In this document: piece after piece, positions 10,578-23,555 of the stretch | How the letters are laid out: each line of letters starts with the position of its first letter | How positions within the stretch are numbered: the stretch's first letter is position 1 | Source of the DNA: Cheiracanthium punctorium | Taxonomy: Eukaryota > Arthropoda > Arachnida > Araneae > Cheiracanthiidae | Assembly (NCBI GenBank): GCA_038373885.1 | Contig: JAWZYV010011906.1 | Span: forward strand, 1 to 64,000 | Direction of reading: 5' to 3' | Length of the DNA stretch: 64,000 nt | The notes under the pieces: generated by a model | Seen by the model: the letters and a program-made list of their open reading frames with translations, nothing else | Databases searched by the model: none | What the model was told of the DNA's origin: nothing | Made by a program: the position numbers and the translations under genes

Positions 10578-12357
10578 GGGGAATATACGAAATATATCAA
10601 ATATACGAAACTGCAGTATATTTGACATTAAAACCTTTTACTGTCTCAAAACTGTCTTTGTGAAACAGCATTGCCCGTATGCACACTGTTATTTTCAGTA
10701 ATACTGCTGCATCTTCACTTCAAAACTATGCTTGACTGAAAATTCAAATTCATAAAAGATTGATTTCATTTGCGTACAGATCAGAAATCACCATACGAAA
10801 ATCACTTTAAATCTCAAAAATTCAATATTCGGAAAAATAAAAGAAACATTTTTTTAAGGATAGTGTAAGTGCAGGGGCCTTACGTGAATGTTTTTAAGAG
10901 GTTTGAGGTACGGTACGCCACTGCTTACGGACGTCCGACATTTGGCATTCTCCGGCATTGGTAAATTCATCGAGTAGATGATAGAGTCTGAAATAGAAAA
11001 CGAGTCCTCTGATTTTTAAAAATATATATAAATAATAAAGCATTGTCCATTCTTAAAATAGTTTCAATTCATGTCCAATGCGAAACAAAACAATATATAT
11101 ATGACATATACGTTAAAGATCTGCAATTTAGACAGCTTTCGTACAAGCTTTTTTTTTTCGAACAGTTAGAAAACAGCGGACAATCTTTAGCAAACAGACG
11201 AGCAACATATTTAGTAAGAAATAATTGTAAATTTACAGCAAAATTTCTTTCTTTCTTTCTTTCTCTCTTTTTTTTTTTAAATCGAGCTTCTCATTCAAAA
11301 AGGCCTACCAGGTATGTGATAATTTTTGAGAGAATCTTGAAGTTCAGATGCGTGTATTGCAACATAAGAATTCATCCTATTTCAGCTGTCATCTGCGGAA
11401 GTACTAATAAAACTCATCATAAATTTCTTTCTTTTAAAGATAAATAACGTGTAATTTCTTTACATAAACTTGAGGTGCTTACCTAGCTACTTATAGGTCA
11501 AAAGAAGTGTTTACGGCTCAAGTTTTATAAAATTAAATATGATTTTAGACTTGAAAGAAATTAATATTTAATGAATTTTTAAGTAGTTTCGAAGTTGATC
11601 GGCGAACTCGAACCTATTTGTTAGTTTCAAAAAGTATTTGAGCTTGAAAATGCTTTGAAAAATTATTTTACACCTTTTAATCCGTGTTTAAATTTAAAAA
11701 AAACTTAATTAAGAAATTTTTTTAAACTTATATTTGTCTAACTCGTTTTAGTCTGAAAAAAGTTTTACGAATAATGATATGAAAGTGAAGACAGTCGATT
11801 ATACTGTAGTATACTTCATGCCAAAGTTCCTATTTAAAATAGGAACAATATAACTAGTGTGCGCGTACACACTTTCCCCAGGTAAATTAGGAACGGGACA
11901 TGGGAGTAAGAGTACAAAATTACCTATTTAATTTATAATAATTAGTTTGCTGTTATTTAGTTGTTTAAAAACTTCAATGTTAAATTTTAGCATAAGTAAA
12001 AAAATTAATTAAGAAAGAAAGGAAAGAAGTCAAATAAGACGGAAAAGAAAGTGTTCCATGGCGATCGTTACGATTTACGTAAAATACAGACAGAAGTATT
12101 TTACTCGTTGTCGGTAGGACACAAATGTACGCTGATAAAAAATAATGGATTTCGTGGCCACCGCCTTAACCACATGGATACAGCTACAAGAATTTTTTTA
12201 CGCATTACTCTTATGTGAACAAAGGCTGTAATAATTAGATTACTAATTTCCGTCTCTGAGACTGTAACACCAGAAGAATCTCATTTTCCAAGCTGACAGC
12301 TGAGCACGTTTCACTTGCGGCATAAATCTCAATGAATTCTCGCAGAGAAATATATCT
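10578..12357. other. AT-rich stretch without genes; possible hAT remnant near 10.9 kb
   Basis: At 10873-10929 CAGGGGCCTTACGTG faces, inverted, CAGTGGCGTACCGTACC, which resembles the ends of a tiny hAT miniature but lacks a matching target duplication. A CTTT microsatellite lies at 11244-11275. The 134-codon frame at 11043-11447 spans that microsatellite and is chance. The rest shows no structure I can support. Confidence 0.45.
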
Positions 12358-12427
12358 TCCCACACCGGTAATCGAACTGGGACGACTGGGTAAAATCCGA
12401 GAATCCTAGGCACTAAACAATTTGGGA
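12358..12427 (-). tRNA. tRNA-Glu-like sequence, probably a pseudogene
   Basis: On the minus strand the 70 bases begin TCCCAAATTG and end GGTGTGGGA, giving an acceptor stem with six of seven pairs. TTTAGTGCCTAGGATTC corresponds to the A box and D arm of tRNA-Glu. The T region CAGTTCGATTACCGG holds the B box GTTCGATTACC. The anticodon loop reads ATTTTAC where tRNA-Glu(TTC) has CTTTCAC, so the anticodon has become TTT. T-stem pairing is imperfect. Descent from tRNA-Glu is well supported; function is doubtful. No T-run terminator follows closely on the minus strand. It could also be the head of a SINE, but the body is not identified. Confidence 0.65.
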
Positions 12428-15400
12428 TGTTGCCTGAGCTTTTCACTAATTTTGGCATGAATCCAAATTTAACGTCTCTTTTCACTAGAAAATTATCATT
12501 TTCTTCCCTTAAAAATCGCTACAGATTAAAAGTTTAAGGTGTAAAATCGAAAGTACTTTCCAATGTTGTAAAGATCGGAATTTATATATCCGATCTATAG
12601 ATCGATGGATAGGAGCTGATATGTGTGGGAAAAAACACGATTTTGGGGACAAAACAGAAAATAAATAAAAGGCTAGGAAGAATGTCAAAATAAAAAAAGA
12701 AAGAAAGAAAGAAAAACAACAGTACTAAATGTCACCGAAGCGTGTGTGTAAGATTTCAGTTGGGTTGACAATAACAAATGGGCTAAAATTCGTATACAAA
12801 TTTTGAACTGAAAGGGCATAATAACAGAGCAAGCTAATGAAAAGATTAAAGAAACAAGGTAACTAAAAAACTCCAACTTCCTATGTTCTTTGACTAGGAT
12901 AGTCAGGATAGTCAATATTTTTATCTCGAAATCGCTGCAACTTAAGTAATTCGTATGGAAACTACCACACAACTGTCACGGAACATAAAGCTAAATAAAA
13001 ATGAGTTTTGTTGGATCACACGGAAGTCTAGCGCCATTTCAGATCAACCTCACAACGAGTAAGAAACTAATGAGGGCGTATGTCGTTAGTCAAAACCATG
13101 TAGACACACCTTCGGAACAAATAAAATTTGGTACAGCACAAAATATTTTGCAGTAGATGATTGATAGTTCAAAACTTTTGAGACATGGACATCGCATACT
13201 TTAGTTGTATCTTTTAAAATTGTATCCTATGCCTCCGGCCTTTTCCGGCTCTGTAAAAGGAAAGTAAAAAAGTACTCCAGTTCTGTTTATTGCACTCAGT
13301 GTAATGTGATGAACCAGACTATAGCTCTCTTGAACGCTAACGTTCAAAGTTCTTCGATACTCAAAAATTTTCGCAAAACTTTGGATGCTAAACCTTTCTT
13401 CCATTAGAGGCTTATACTACCCACTGATTTCCTCCAAGTCATTTTGGGAAGCAAAGACGATTACTTTTTGTAATCGTTGTTACAAAATTAATATCTAGTG
13501 TTTTTATACATGTATTTGTATTGTATTTCCATGCGTTCTCTTTAAAGAATAATTAGAATATATTTCCCTTTCCTATTTGCTATACTATAAAGTGGGATCA
13601 ATTTTCCAGTTTTTTATCCCTACAGCTGTAGCTTGCTTTAAAAATGAAATTTTCAATTACATTGATCAGGTATTTGACTTGCACGTTCTCCAAATTTTTT
13701 CACTTATTGTTATGCTGTTAATTATTAATTCTGGGTAATCATGATGGCAGTACAACAATAGTTTATAGATTAAAACCTTTTATACAAATGTATAAAAGAG
13801 TTCATTCATAGAGAACACAAATTCGATGGCAGTCATTACAGAATTAATTTTACATTAATAGCATTCATAATGTATCATGTGACAAACGCAAAAATTATGT
13901 ACTAACTCATAACATTCACTTGTAGGCATTATAAATGGATGCTCTGGTTTTAAATTATGTGATTTTTTAATTTACAAAAAATATTGTTTCTTCTTAACTA
14001 AGTAATAATAGTTTGACTACTTTATGTTACATTATTCATCTTAAAACTCGGTCTTTGTGTCAGTATTTTATTCCAAAGTTATTCTACTGAACACGTTACG
14101 GTAATTTCGTTGTAGTCGAATAGAACTGCGAGTCTAAAACAAAAATTACACGTTACCTAATGCATGGAATAGAGAGGAATTTAGAATGCGAGATCTAAGA
14201 AAATAATCGAGAGAAAAAGGGCTACGTTCCCGCCTTTATGCTTTAAGTAGCTAATGATGATAAGATCAACGAATAATGACGGGAAGTAGTCATTTTAATT
14301 AATAGTCGTGAACATGTTTTCGTGAAGCAGACTATAGCTTCGTGATATCAACTTCGGGTTTGATATGGTTTTTCATGTGAAATTAGAATTGGTTCATCTC
14401 GGGCCATGAGTTGCTGCGAGTAAACACCGTCCTGCAATTACTCCATACGGGAGTGTAACATGAAAGTTTCGAAGAAAAGAAACTAGGTCCTTGATGAATT
14501 TCAGTTGTGGGCGTAAGGTAACTGCATTTTTTACGGGGAATTACATGTTTCTTTCTTCATGTTCCTAATGCGCTTGACAGCGAAATAACAGAATTCATTG
14601 GGTTAAATGTTTAAGAACATTAGTTACTTTTCGCTTCAAGTCATGAATCGCTGAATGAAAACCACGAAAATAAATTATATCGAAATAAAATATTTTTGCT
14701 TCGATTCCTATTTATTTTGAGCCTATAAGTTGGAACACTTACAGTTTTTAAGATGGCACTTTTAATACTTAAAATGTTGATTAAAAGTACATTGCATTGT
14801 AACATTTCATGAAAATTATATTAAAATATAATTTTTTTCTAATGTTTTTAATATGTCAAGTGCATTAAAAAGTAAAAACAAGCCAGACAGGATATACATT
14901 GATACAATTTGAATAATTCGCAGAGATAGACAGTGCAAATGTCAAACTAACAGGGCACTTTGAGAGAAACCTTGTGATTCAGATTTTAAAAATTCCCTCG
15001 CCTTTATTATGGTGTTATTGGTCCTTTACATTGTTTTTATTTGAAAATGCTTTACTCCTCTAATTTTCGTTATACGTGTCCTGCTGCAACGTCATTTACG
15101 AGTTCAATGAGCTGATCATTTTTCTTACGAAAAAAGTAAATGTTGTCAATCGAAAATTTTGATTTTTTTACCCGTAACTGAGAGTACTATTACTTTAACT
15201 AACCACAATCTCGAAAGCATAAATTGAATTAACAATTGTTCTGATTTTCCTTTTGACTGGTTGATCGGAATAATATTTTTTTTAATAGTTGGCCTTTATA
15301 TTATTTTGTTAATATTCATACATTTCATGAACGAAATAGACTTTTAAAACTACGGATTTTTTAGTCTATTGAAGAAACATATATCACTGTAAAATTTAAG

Positions 15401-15700
15401 CCAACATGTAAATGAATTTGCTTGTATTCACATCGAATGAATGAGGAACGGAAGGTAAAATACAAAATTCACTTCGCAGGTCTTCAAAACATGTAATTCT
15501 TTAATATGAGAACTATAATCCTATCATTTGTTTATAATATTTCATTACGGCGAATTTAAATGTTTAGCAAGTCAGTTTCATAAGGAAAAGGTCGAATATC
15601 CTGTAACACAAAAGCATAACCGGAATTCCTCATAAAATTATAAACTATAAGGAGTGGCCAAATAATAACGGGAGTGGTGGAAAAAAGTAATTAAACTATT
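12428..15700. other. AT-rich unique DNA without genes
   Basis: Contains a GAAA microsatellite at 12693-12716 and several chance frames (12685-12972 and 13201-13404, minus). 14230-14560 is a little richer in GC and holds homeodomain-type cores (TTTAATTAA at 14296, GCAATTAC at 14435), but too few to call a regulatory element. No transposon ends were found. Confidence 0.55.
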
Positions 15701-15708
15701 AATTATTT

Positions 15709-16095
15709 CCAAAGTGATCGCTGTAACTATTAACACATTTATCCCACTATAAGGCCGCATGGCCAATACCTTCAAAGAAAAATCATTACGGTTGCCTACG
15801 GAATCATAATTATACCCTAGGGGGCACCTCCTCGTCCGAGAAAATTTACGGCGATGAATGTCTTTCTTGAGGGCTTTAAAAATATGGAAATCGCGCAGCT
15901 ATTTTGACTGTATAGGGGCTTCCCAGCGAAACTTTGGCAGTGTCGATCTATAGTCAAAAAAACGTTGGAAATATATGGGTGGTCATTATTGTGAAACAGA
16001 ATGATGGCCGTCCGTCAACATTCCTGGACGATTGGACTCGATATGACGTGCTCCAAATTTTTTGCTAAGTTTCTACGCAGCCGTGTATTAATTGT
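15709..16095 (-). pseudogene. Decayed mariner DD34D transposase fragment
   Basis: What it was: the catalytic region of a mariner transposase. Seen on the minus strand, spread over three frames: RPGMLTDG; HNNDHPYISN where the family has HDNARPHxAN, so the second aspartate is now asparagine; KFRWEA; DFHIFKALKKDIHRRKF with the third aspartate kept (15890-15892); and a C-terminal WDKCVNSYSDHF. Stops and frameshifts separate these motifs and the SPDL stretch is lost. The protein end is near the TAA at 15709-15711. This fragment is clearly older than the 3.1-kb mariner. Inverted repeats are not evident: GGAGTGGCCAAATAATAAC at about 15651 could be one end, but no partner was found. The sequence 16100-16440 upstream is GC-richer but not recognisably transposase. 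Confidence 0.8.
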
Positions 16096-16099
16096 AGCG

Positions 16100-16440
16100 C
16101 AGTCCCCTCCCCCCCCCCCAAAAAAAAACCCCGAAAAACAAAAGCACTGCACGTTATTGTTCCTCTTTCCTCAAACAGTCCAGCAAGCTCTGTGAACGTT
16201 CTCTTAACGTTAATAAACATTCAGAGAACATTGCTATGTTGCTCGTGTCTCGGCCTCCATATGATGTTGGACGTACACACGACTCGCTGTCTTTACTTTG
16301 AGCACGTCCAACAGGCAAATGGCACAGCGATGAACGTTCGCGCTGTTGCTTTCAACTCCCGATAGAAGACACTTCGATACAAACACTTTCCTGCGTTATC
16401 CCCACGTTGGGGTCCAACGTTGGTTATAGAGTCGGTCCCG
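16100..16440. other. Moderately GC-rich stretch adjoining the mariner relic
   Basis: Includes a C/A homopolymer block (16108-16134) and a near-palindrome around CCCCACGTTGGGGTCCAACGTTGG (about 16402-16424), whose CAACGT and ACGTTGG halves pair. It may be the 5' half of the decayed mariner at 15709-16095 or a neighbouring element; neither can be shown. Confidence 0.35.
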
Positions 16441-16948
16441 TTTGTTTTTAAAGCTAATGAAAACTATACTCTTCCTGATTAGACCGCTACAGATAAATAT
16501 CTAGTTTGAATCACGTGGGCTTACTCGTGGAAATGATTGTGAGGTATAAATGTTGAATTGATCTACGTCTATTTTGAAAGACACCCCAACAACTTCACGT
16601 TAAGGCAATATTTTAAAAAGTGTTTAGAACAGAAGCATTATTCTGAAAAATTATTTCTTATTATCATTAAATAAACATCTACCTGAATATAATTTTAAAA
16701 CATTGTGTTTTGTTGTTTCATCTATTTAGTTTAGTTTTCTTGGATAAAATTAAATAAAGAATTATTTATAACCATTTAATTAATTAATCGATTTAATTAT
16801 TTGACCATTTTTTCCAAAAGCTAAAATTTTATTAATTAATGTAGAACATAACTAACTTTTATAAGAAATTTTAATGCAGTGTTTTAATGGACAAATTGTT
16901 ATGCATCACATAAATTTTAACGTTTTTGTTTTACATAGCTTAATAAAT

Positions 16949-16979
<31 letters not shown>

Positions 16980-19777
16980 GTATATACATTTTCAATGTCA
17001 AACTATTATTTGAGGTCTGTTGAGTAGGAGAAAGTAGCTCCTTTTTTATACATATTGCTATATTTTTCGTTAAAAGTAATGAAAAAAGTATTTTTCATTA
17101 ATTCTTTTTCTATTTGTCTTAAATTTGTTAATTTTAAATATTTAACTTGTTCAGCTTCTAAATATTCTTAATTTAGTTTTACAGACTCCCACTTAAAAAA
17201 TTTGTACTCTACTTTGAAATGATTTAAAACGTAAAGAAACTTAAAATAGTCTCAAGTTTTTTTTTTTTGTATGGATATTTTGAAAGATAAGTTGGCGTAT
17301 AAAGGTCGTTTTTTTCTGGAAAAATTTATTGAGATTTTTATTTATCCATAATTTAAACGAGAATCAAACACTCTATAGAAACCGTCCACAGAAGAAATTA
17401 ATCAAGAAAGTATTACTTATAGGAGTAGGACACTTAATAAGCCCAATGTAAATTGATAGTAAATTTTTCCCCTCTATTTTTCTTCATTAATTTTTGGAAA
17501 GTTTTCCAAAGGGAATATTGGTATGCTTCCTTAATCATCAAATTGCTTACTGCATTATTTACTTATTTGAACGTGAAAGTTTTGCATTCAAATGCTGAAT
17601 CATAAAGAAAAAATTCAGCTCTTCAAACCTAGGGCTAATCATGAAAACATTAAGTTCGTTTCAATTATAATGATGAAGAAAAACAAAACAACATCTTTTA
17701 AGCTGTTTTTGAAATATACCAAAAAGCAACATAGTTTACATTCATCAATTTTCGAAATGAAAAATACTGTTTTTTAGAAACAATATAAACTATTCAAGGG
17801 CTCCCATGTTTCATTGTTATATTTCAATTGAAACAAATGTCGAAATTACCCATAGTTGAACAAATGTGTGTTAGTGCCATCTCAGCTTCATACTGACCTC
17901 AATTTTATTTGCTATTTTTACTTTTATGTTCTGTAAATCTCACTAAAACATAACGGCAATGTATCTTTGACCACTGAGTACATCTTTGGTGTATTTTATT
18001 CGTGGTTTCCTTAATCATAACCCTAATGCTAAATGGATAGCAGTCAATTCTATTCCCCTACTCACCTTTCTTAAATATTACACTTATATTAAATGGCTAT
18101 GGCGAAACTTCCTTCAGAATAAAACAAAATAAAGAAATCCTAGCTAATGGAGTTTGTGAGTCATTTACAAGCTAATTGTTGTTTACTACCATACGACCAA
18201 TAAACGTTCGAAACAAATTTGATGGCATGACATTCAGGGAATGATGGATTGGTATGGTTATACGATAAGTTCCCATGAACTAGCCTGTCTCGGATTCTTA
18301 CTAAGTCTTGCGTAAGTTTTAATGAAAAGGGGGTGTCGGAAGGCTGTGCGTGTGTAATTAACGTGAAGCACATACTAAGTATAATCTGCGTATGTGCATT
18401 TGATTTCATTCCATTTTCTTTTAATTTCATTACAAATGATCTGTCAAGCACTTATGATTATTCATATCAATAATGTGCGTGAGGGAGATATGTCTGAGTA
18501 CGTGAATGTACGGTCTAACTTTTAACGTGGTGAAATATCGTAAGTGAAGTATCACGTCTGATACAAAATGGAAACATCCAATGAAAAGTGCCTGTAGGGT
18601 CTCTCATTTTTTGTTTGCATTCAAATTGTATAGGACAACTTTCTCCTATAGAGAAAGCAAAGTTAAAATTATTTAGAAATATATTTTATGCAATTTATTC
18701 ATAAAACAGAATATGATAACTGGATATGGCCGTGCATAATTCTCGTTTTAATTTGGAAATACAGGGACTGTCGAGGTAGAAAATCTCACTTTAAATCTTT
18801 TGAAATCATCCATTCTACAAGGTAATTGGTACTGTAGAGAAGTGACTTAAGGTAATTTAGTACTGGCTCTTTTTATTTTGATATGTAAACTTGTTTTGAA
18901 AATATAACTGCAAATTTTCTAAAATCTGCATGAGCACTGATGTACTTTTGTAACATCGCAAATGTCTTAGTTCAATTTGAAATCTATAAGAAATGCTATA
19001 ACAGAGTACGTTAGAATTTACGTTGTATTCGTACTTAGAATTAAATATTACAAATTACGTATATTTTAGGATATTGCCTGAAATAATTGAAGTAAAAGTC
19101 CCCTTTCATTATATTGGTTTAGCTTTGTTTAAATCAAAAGGTCATATATATCCTCAGACCAACGAAAAAAAATTATCTCGTCATTTCCAATTGTAATTAA
19201 AATATGTTTACAGATAATTCTCATCTAGACTGATAAAACCATATATAAATTAAATATTTCATCTAATTTACGCAGTATAAAGTATGTTACTCGCTAGTTA
19301 AAACTCGCTAGTTAAATAATAAAGTTCTTTTAAACAGTACACTGTGCATCTCTGTATTCAAAAATACCGATAGCTATACTCTGCCTAGTTAAATTAGTCC
19401 TTGCTATTGACCAATGACGTATGAAAATTACTCATTCTCAGTTGCTCTAATATAAAATATTAACATGAAATAGGTAATCTATAAAATTTGTGATAAAACA
19501 TGGTAAATGATGCAGAATTTCAGTCAGAGTGAGTTTCAGGACTATGATAAAGGGATTTGCGAATCTTGAAAGTTAAAGATCATTTAAAAAACAACTTATA
19601 GAATTTACTAATTATCACCATGGGAAATTTCGGACTCCACAGATTTGCCACGCACGTATTGTACTGCTGTCACGAGTAAAACCGCAGATAGCAGACGTGG
19701 CAGACATGCTGATGACAATCTCTAGGGAAGCAGGTAATTCTTCTGCATTTTAGGTGTGAAGAGAAGAACTTTTTCCA
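16441..19777. other. AT-rich unique DNA without genes
   Basis: No repeats with clear ends. A short TA/TG microsatellite lies near 16945-16988. ACTCGCTAGTTAAA is duplicated in tandem at about 19290-19316. The frame at 18161-18451 (minus, 96 codons) has no recognisable motif and is flanked by AT-rich DNA. Confidence 0.55.
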
Positions 19778-21278
19778 GTTGGTGTCAAAATTTTCATTTC
19801 GATCAATACCAAAGGCTCATCTCATGAGAATTTCTTGTAAAATCAATTAAAGAAAAAAGGAAGGCGGTAGAAATGTACGGTTTACTGCATTTTGCTTAGT
19901 AAACCAGAGAATTTATTCTCACCAATTCTCAAAATTAATTACAAATTTCGTCAATAGATAGCTGTGCGATACTGCACGCATATCGTCCTTTCAAATCTGT
20001 GTTATTTCTACATCCCAGCGTATGCTTCGAAAATAGTTTATTTGCAGGAACAGCGTAATCTTATTGGTTTGGAGTTTCATCACCTGGACTACAGTTTTGT
20101 TGCAACGAGGCACAGTTTTCAACGGACATTGAATGTCAGAAACGGTCCGGCAAACAGTGCAAAACGAACACTGTTCGAAAAATTTCAGCTTACTAGGAAC
20201 GTCAGTGACGACCTAGCTGGAAATCCCGGCCTCTCAAGCACATCAGTTTCAGAGGCGAATGCTGCAGTCATTCAGCAAATCATCCAACAGCAACCCCAAG
20301 TTCCCGTTCGCCGTGTTGCTTGTCAGACTGGACTACGACGAATGACTACAAGCCGAAGCATGCGTCTCAACCTTCACTTGTTTCCTTACAAAATCCAGAC
20401 TCCACAACTTCTGAGTGCTGATGCCATTCAGCTACACGAGACGTTCGCAAAAGTTATGCTGCTAAAGTGGGATGCCAGCGAAATCGATGTTGGAAATATT
20501 TAGTTCTTCGTCGAAGCGTATTTTTTTCTCGATGGTTTCGTTAATAAGAAGAACTGTCGCATTCGGTGAACGGGAAATCCACACGCGTACCCGTACCTTT
20601 ATCTCTGCATCCACCAAAAGTCATGGTTTGGGCCGCATTTCCTCCAAAAGACTTATTGGGCTCTTTTTTGGACACCAAACGATTACCTCAGCAAGATATC
20701 GGGACTTCCTCCATGAATTTGTGGCTATTCAAAATGCTTTGGAGGACGGTAAGGATAGCTCAAGGTTTATAAGACGGTGCTCTTCCACATCGAACGGCTG
20801 CAGTGTTCGATTTTCTCAACGAACATTTCCGTGATCGTGTCATTGCCCTTTAGCACGAAAAGAATATGCAAAGTGGCATGGATTAGCCTCTTTATTCGCC
20901 AGATATGACGCAATGCGATTTTTTTTTCTTTGGAGGTGCTTGAAAGACCAGGTGTATCGTCACAATTCACAAACTGTAAATGAACTGGAACAACGCATCT
21001 CTGCTGCTTGTCAGGACATTCCGAAATGTTTCACAGGCGTCTGCGAATTTTGCCCTCAGACTGGCCATGTTGTTGCTGCAAACGGTGGTTATTTAAGTTT
21101 GACGTTTTTCTTAGTCAGCAGCGCCATCTGTTGACAAACTTTGTAAATAATTTTGAAAATTGGTAAGAATAAATTCCCTGGTTAACTAAGCAGAATGCAG
21201 CTAACCGTACACTTCCATCGCCTTCCGTTTTTCTTTAAGTGATTTTTCAAGTCTTCGATCATTTTTGGGACACCCTTT
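19778..21278 (+). mobile_element. IS630-Tc1-mariner relic with long inverted repeats (DD47D-like)
   Basis: Seen: the left flank 19778-19955 and the right flank 21125-21278 are inverted copies of each other. They share GGTGTC at the tip, then AAAGAAAAA, GGAAGGCG, TGTACGGTT, CTGCATT, TGCTTAGT, AACCAG and AATTTATTCT in the same order, over roughly 150-180 bp. The coding relic lies between. A TA is present at the right border (21278-21279) but the left border is eroded. Long repeats of this size are unusual for classical mariners (about 30 bp). Confidence 0.85.
20024..21134 (+). pseudogene. Transposase of the IS630-Tc1-mariner superfamily, frameshifted
   Basis: What it was: a DDE/D transposase that cuts its own element at the inverted repeats. 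Seen in order: an N-terminal helix-turn-helix region (QEQRNLIGLEFHHLDYSFVA, then FQRTLNV and FEKFQLTRNVSDDL); a second one (EANAAVIQQIIQQQP, VPVRRVACQTGL); LNLHLFPYKIQ; a damaged first catalytic block near 20500 where DEAHF is not readable; VMVWAAF; LIGLFFGHQTITSARY; the second block DGALPHRTAAVFDFLNEHF with aspartate at 20773-20775; and SPDMTQCDFFF with aspartate at 20917-20919. The last two aspartates are in one frame with 47 residues between. Several frameshifts and at least two stops break it. The first 179 codons remain open, including an upstream stretch that belongs to the inverted repeat. Confidence 0.87.
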
Positions 21279-22461
21279 AGAAGATGTTCTTCAGTATCGG
21301 AGATCGAATTCGCAACCCATTGGTTGCCTGGTCCTAGATGGTAGATCATCGACTGGAGAGATTTACCTAGTTCTGTCTCGTGATAATTTACTGAATTTTC
21401 GAAAATACAGATATATTTTCCAGGATCAAATGCACAAAATAAAGAAATCAGTCACTCGAAGGCATGTACTTAACACTCACACTAATATCTTCTGCGATCA
21501 ACCTTTCCAGCTACTCATAAAAACAGTTCAGTGACATTAATTATTCGAAGTAATATCGACAGAACTAGTCAACAGAACTTTCTAACTCTCTGAACAATGC
21601 ATGAGACAAAAAACGTTTTTAGTACCACACTTATGGATCATTTAGATATCTCCATATAACAGCCATTAGAAGAATTACATTTCCAAACGCTAAACCGTAA
21701 TTAGCATTCCTGACGCATAAAACATCTGTAAATATATCACTGATACACAGTGTACATCAATCCTCTCGAACGTAATGTGCTCTGAAAATCTCACGGTTAC
21801 TTATAGCCGACGGGCAGGTAATACAGTTTGTGTCCGAGTTGAATAATCATTCGCCGCACAATTAGTCGAGCTTGTCAGTTCCGGACAATCGCGATAGATT
21901 CTTATCACTTATTTCATTGTTTAATTAGACACATGCCGCAGACAGTTTTTGTTTCAGATGATGTTCCCAGGGACAGTCTTAAGGCGTATTGACCTCAAGG
22001 CTCGAGTCGCATTCTGAGATAACGTCTCATCTGGAGTATTTCAAGCTTTGTCCGAGTAATTAAAAGATCGGATCGTATTCAAGGTTCATTAAGTCAGTTT
22101 GTATTATGTTGTATTTAAAACATGTGAGTTGAAAGTTAATTGCGAAGGGTTTCTTTAAATGCTGTTGATACAAATACGGATTAGGAGAGACATGTTAAGG
22201 TTCAAAGCACAAGATAGCGGTATGCAAATTATTTTATATCGGATGTGTTGAGCTGTTTTTTATATTATCGTCTGAAAATAGAAGAAAAACTGAAGGAATA
22301 ACTATAAGAACCAAAACTCAACCAAAGAAATACTTAGAAGACATATTTTGGAAAACAATTCCATGTTATGATGTTGGAAGCAATTTTTTTTAATTGATAC
22401 ATTTCTCTTAGTTTACCCTTTTCTTCAGAAGGTGTGATAGTTGCAGAAGAAATATCTTTAT

Positions 22462-22464
<3 letters not shown>
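21279..22464. promoter_or_regulatory. Gene-less stretch; 21770-22110 is a weak candidate cis-regulatory block
   Basis: Between 21770 and 22110 base composition is more balanced than nearby. It holds ATAATCATT (21844), ACAATTAG (21859), CATTGTTTAATTAG (21915) and GTAATTAAAAG (22056), i.e. several homeodomain-type TAATTA cores and a SOX-type CATTGT within about 220 bp. No transposon ends or coding frames explain it. The regulatory role is inference from motif density only. The remainder of the stretch is plain AT-rich DNA. Confidence 0.3.

Positions 22465-22507
<43 letters not shown>
22465..22507. repeat. (AT)n microsatellite
   Basis: An uninterrupted AT dinucleotide run of about 21 units. Confidence 0.97.
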
Positions 22508-22509
<2 letters not shown>

Positions 22510-23555
22510 CAAAGTACATTCAAATGATAATACCTTAAAAAGCCCTTCGATCAAGGTACCCCCCCCCACCGTAGGCAGATATTCCTGGTGTAGGCTAGCC
22601 AAAACACAAAACCCTATCAAATAATAATACCGTGTCACAAATTGCACATTATGGGTATTTAAATGGCGCATTAATTGTATTTGGGACAAACTTGTGATAT
22701 GCTTCTGTTTTATGCAGCATTGTTTCTTTAATTTTTACACATTACATGATACATAGAATTATGAACTACATTTACAATCAAATGTATGATAATCTCCTTT
22801 GGGCTTCTAACCATAAATTTTGAGTGAAGCACTCTTTAAATTGTTCTTTCTGTTATGAAGTTTCTCATGTAAAATGCGTTTACTGTACAGCGTTTATATT
22901 TAATATCTTACAAATCTATCAAAATTTGCGTATTTTCAATATATAAGTCCTTTCTGTGCTCTCTTTTCATTTACCTGTAGGTATTTTATAAAGAATAGCT
23001 TAAGAAAAATATTTCACATTTTGTGTGCAATAAAAATTCATGCAAAACATTGTACATAGTAAAAAAAATTCAAAACATCCCTTTACACTAAATTGTCGAT
23101 GTACCTATTCGAGCTAAGAAATTGTAGATAACAGCAATTATTATTTTGGTAAATTCTGTTAAGTTCTACAGTGCTTTTTCTTTCAGTACTTCTTTTGCAG
23201 ACATTCGATAACATAATTTCGCCTTTTGCAAAAGTTCTCCTTATATTTCTTGAAAATCAGCTTGGAATTTTTGAGCCTTTGGTAAAATTTGTATATTTTC
23301 GAATAATATTTTTCATTGAGCAAGTTATTTTCTCATAGAATACCTACGAGGATTAATATCGCGTTTTTTTTTTAGACCTTCAAAGTTTTATTTTCTCTAA
23401 ATGAAACCTGGAGCGTATAAAAAAAGCCTAAATTATTGGTTGGAATGTTTTAAAACTAAAAAAATATTAATTTAAAAAAAATTGTTAAAGGAATTTCAAA
23501 AAATGAGGACAATTTACATACGCAACATAACTAATATATACAAGCTGGCAATTAA
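22508..23555. other. AT-rich unique DNA without genes
   Basis: A short poly-C tract lies at 22560-22567. Otherwise only A/T tracts and short chance frames are seen. Confidence 0.6.

Noticed and set aside
11043..11447. 134-codon plus-strand frame
   Set aside because: Spans a CTTT microsatellite and T-runs; composition is that of AT-rich noise.
19964..20503. Intact 179-codon gene
   Set aside because: It is the N-terminal part of the frameshifted transposase, extended upstream through the inverted repeat.
22408..22689. 93-codon minus-strand frame
   Set aside because: Alternating isoleucine/tyrosine from the (AT)n microsatellite.
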